Assembly: GCA_018334775.1 (NCBI GenBank)
Contig: JAGXLJ010000084.1
Location: forward strand, 1-5,978
Direction: 5' to 3'
DNA length: 5,978 nt
From: Halodesulfurarchaeum sp.
Lineage (GTDB): Archaea > Halobacteriota > Halobacteria > Halobacteriales > Halobacteriaceae
Shown piece by piece: positions 4,734 to 5,978 of this stretch. The notes beneath the pieces were generated by a model. That model was given only the letters and a program-made list of their open reading frames with translations. It was not told where the DNA came from and ran no database searches. Within the stretch, counting starts at the first letter, position 1. Each line of letters opens with the position of its first letter. The position numbers were made by a program, and so were the translations under genes.

Positions 4734-5978
4734 ATGACGATGCCAACGGATCGCAACCGACTCGAATCGGCGGCGAGTCCATATCTGGTGCAACATGCGG
4801 ACAACCCGGTCCATTGGCAACCCTGGGATGAGTCTGCACTCGAGACAGCCAAAGAACGCGATGTCCCGATTTTCCTCAGTGTCGGCTATTCGTCCTGTCA
4901 CTGGTGTCATGTTATGGCCGAAGAGTCCTTCTCGAATCCGTCTATCGCGGAGCAATTGAACGAGAATTTCGTTCCGATCAAAGTTGATCGGGAGGAACGT
5001 CCGGACATCGATAGCATCTACATGACCGTGTGCAGGTTGGTAACAAAAGGGGGCTGTGGATGGCCCCTTTCAGTTTGGCTCACGCCCGACAAACGCCCGT
5101 TTTACGTTGGGACGTATTTCCCACCGGAACGAAAACACGGGCGGCCTGGTTTTGGAGACATCCTTCAGAACATTACCGAAACCTGGGATACGAACCGGAC
5201 AGAACTTGAGACTAGGGCTGAGGAGTGGCTCACCGCAACGAAATCAGAACTCGAATCTGTCCCACAACCAGCCCAGGCACCGTCACAAGGGCCCAACCCA
5301 TCTGAAAACCCGTTACAAGCGGGTGTTCTCAAAAACGCTGGGGAAGCCATCTTTCAACAGGCTGATCGGAAACACGGCGGTTTTGGACGGGACCAAAAGT
5401 TCCCACAGGTTGGCCGACTGCTTGTTCTTGCCCGTTTGGCGGACAGGTCCACGAAACCCACCTCCCAGGCCGTGCTGACTGAATCTCTTGACGCAATGAT
5501 AACCGGCGGACTTCACGATCAGCTCGGTGGCGGTTTTCACCGTTATTGTGTCGATCAGACGTGGACCGTCCCCCATTTCGAGAAAATGTTGTACGACAAT
5601 GCTGAAATTCCCCGGGCTCTGCTTGCTGGCTTTCAATTGACTGGAAACCAACGCTATGCGAAGATTGCTGAAAAAACGTATTCGTTTCTGGATCAAGAAA
5701 TGGCTCATCCCGACGGGGGATACTTCAGTACACTTGACGCACGGAGTCCACCACCTGACTCAACAGAGTCAAAACAAAGTGAGCTAGAGGGGGCCTATTA
5801 TACCTGGACTCCTGAAACGGTGTCAGATGCGATGGTTGCAAAGGATGGTCCAAACAAATCTCTCGATCCTGAGCGACTCGCTACCATTTTCAACGAACGA
5901 TTTGGTGTGACTACTGCTGGCAATTTCGAAGGCAAAACCGTTCTGACACGAGCGAAATCACTCGATGAGTTAGCGGGA
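4734..5978 (+). CDS. DUF255 thioredoxin-like protein, YyaL/SPATA20 family (3' truncated by the window edge)
   Basis: The frame is open from ATG 4734 to the last base, giving 415 residues; family members are usually about 650-730 residues, so roughly 60% is present. Residues 1-130 are a thioredoxin-fold (Thioredox_DsbH/DUF255) domain with the hallmark SPYLVQHADNPVHW (15-28), the active-site motif SSCHWCHVM with C55 and C58, KVDREERPDID (83-93), and a GTYFP strand after the cis-Pro-type GWP. From about residue 190 comes the alpha/alpha-barrel (six-hairpin glycosidase-like) part with DQLGGGFHRY, WTVPHFEKMLYDN (277-289), DGGYFSTLDA and EGAYYTW. The biochemical function of this family is not established; a thiol-disulfide role is suggested by CxxC, and the barrel resembles N-acylglucosamine 2-epimerases. 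There is no signal peptide, so it is probably cytoplasmic. ATG 4734 is the earliest start, because an in-frame TAA at 4665-4667 is followed by no other start codon; ATG 4740 is a possible alternative. I see no frameshift. Confidence 0.93.
   Translation, partial: MTMPTDRNRLESAASPYLVQHADNPVHWQPWDESALETAKERDVPIFLSVGYSSCHWCHVMAEESFSNPSIAEQLNENFVPIKVDREERPDIDSIYMTVCRLVTKGGCGWPLSVWLTPDKRPFYVGTYFPPERKHGRPGFGDILQNITETWDTNRTELETRAEEWLTATKSELESVPQPAQAPSQGPNPSENPLQAGVLKNAGEAIFQQADRKHGGFGRDQKFPQVGRLLVLARLADRSTKPTSQAVLTESLDAMITGGLHDQLGGGFHRYCVDQTWTVPHFEKMLYDNAEIPRALLAGFQLTGNQRYAKIAEKTYSFLDQEMAHPDGGYFSTLDARSPPPDSTESKQSELEGAYYTWTPETVSDAMVAKDGPNKSLDPERLATIFNERFGVTTAGNFEGKTVLTRAKSLDELAG

Noticed and set aside
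4391..4831. Open frame overlapping the helicase end, including ATG 4625 overlapping the helicase stop by a few bases
   Set aside because: The overlap looks like a coupled start, but the translation has no DUF255 or other recognisable features, is not acidic, and ends inside the real DUF255 gene, which is read in another frame from 4734.
5056..5478. 140-residue + strand frame inside the DUF255 gene
   Set aside because: Basic, Arg- and Asn-rich shadow of the DUF255 frame, whose family motifs continue without a break through this stretch.
5313..5708. 131-residue minus-strand frame
   Set aside because: Antisense shadow of the DUF255 alpha-barrel region; no recognisable protein and no promoter-like sequence seen.

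Overview
The window looks like a chromosomal segment from a halophilic archaeon (Haloarchaea). The proteins are rich in Asp and Glu and poor in Lys and Cys. The small cold-shock protein is the acidic haloarchaeal type. No start codon has a well-spaced Shine-Dalgarno sequence, and TATA-like elements lie a short distance upstream of several starts. The base composition looks closer to even than the GC-rich norm for many haloarchaea, but this is an impression and not a count.

Layout, all genes on the + strand: (1) positions 1-245 hold the 3' end of a gene whose product has a beta-rich segment and then a very acidic tail, with a likely hairpin/T-rich terminator after it; (2) a 170-base spacer carries a perfect 16-bp palindrome and leads into a 64-residue cold-shock protein (416-610); (3) a 152-base spacer carries a palindromic TATA region and leads into a two-gene unit, a helix-hairpin-helix plus DEDDy (RNase H-fold) nuclease (763-2208) and an 806-residue superfamily 2 helicase with a C-terminal cysteine-cluster DUF1998/MZB domain (2212-4632); (4) after a 101-base spacer, a DUF255 thioredoxin-like protein of the YyaL/SPATA20 type (4734 to the window end) runs off the edge. 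No stretch over 300 bases lacks a gene. I saw no tRNA, rRNA, CRISPR array or insertion sequence.

The most interesting content is the nuclease-helicase pair. It resembles Bacillus subtilis MrfB (YprB, exonuclease) and MrfA (YprA, helicase), which act together in repair of mitomycin C damage. Here the nuclease has a different architecture: about 200 N-terminal residues I do not recognise, then a helix-hairpin-helix module, then the nuclease core. The two genes are in the same frame, separated by TAA and one codon, so tight co-translation is likely. The cold-shock gene is probably an independent unit. The DUF255 gene may be transcribed separately or by read-through from the helicase.
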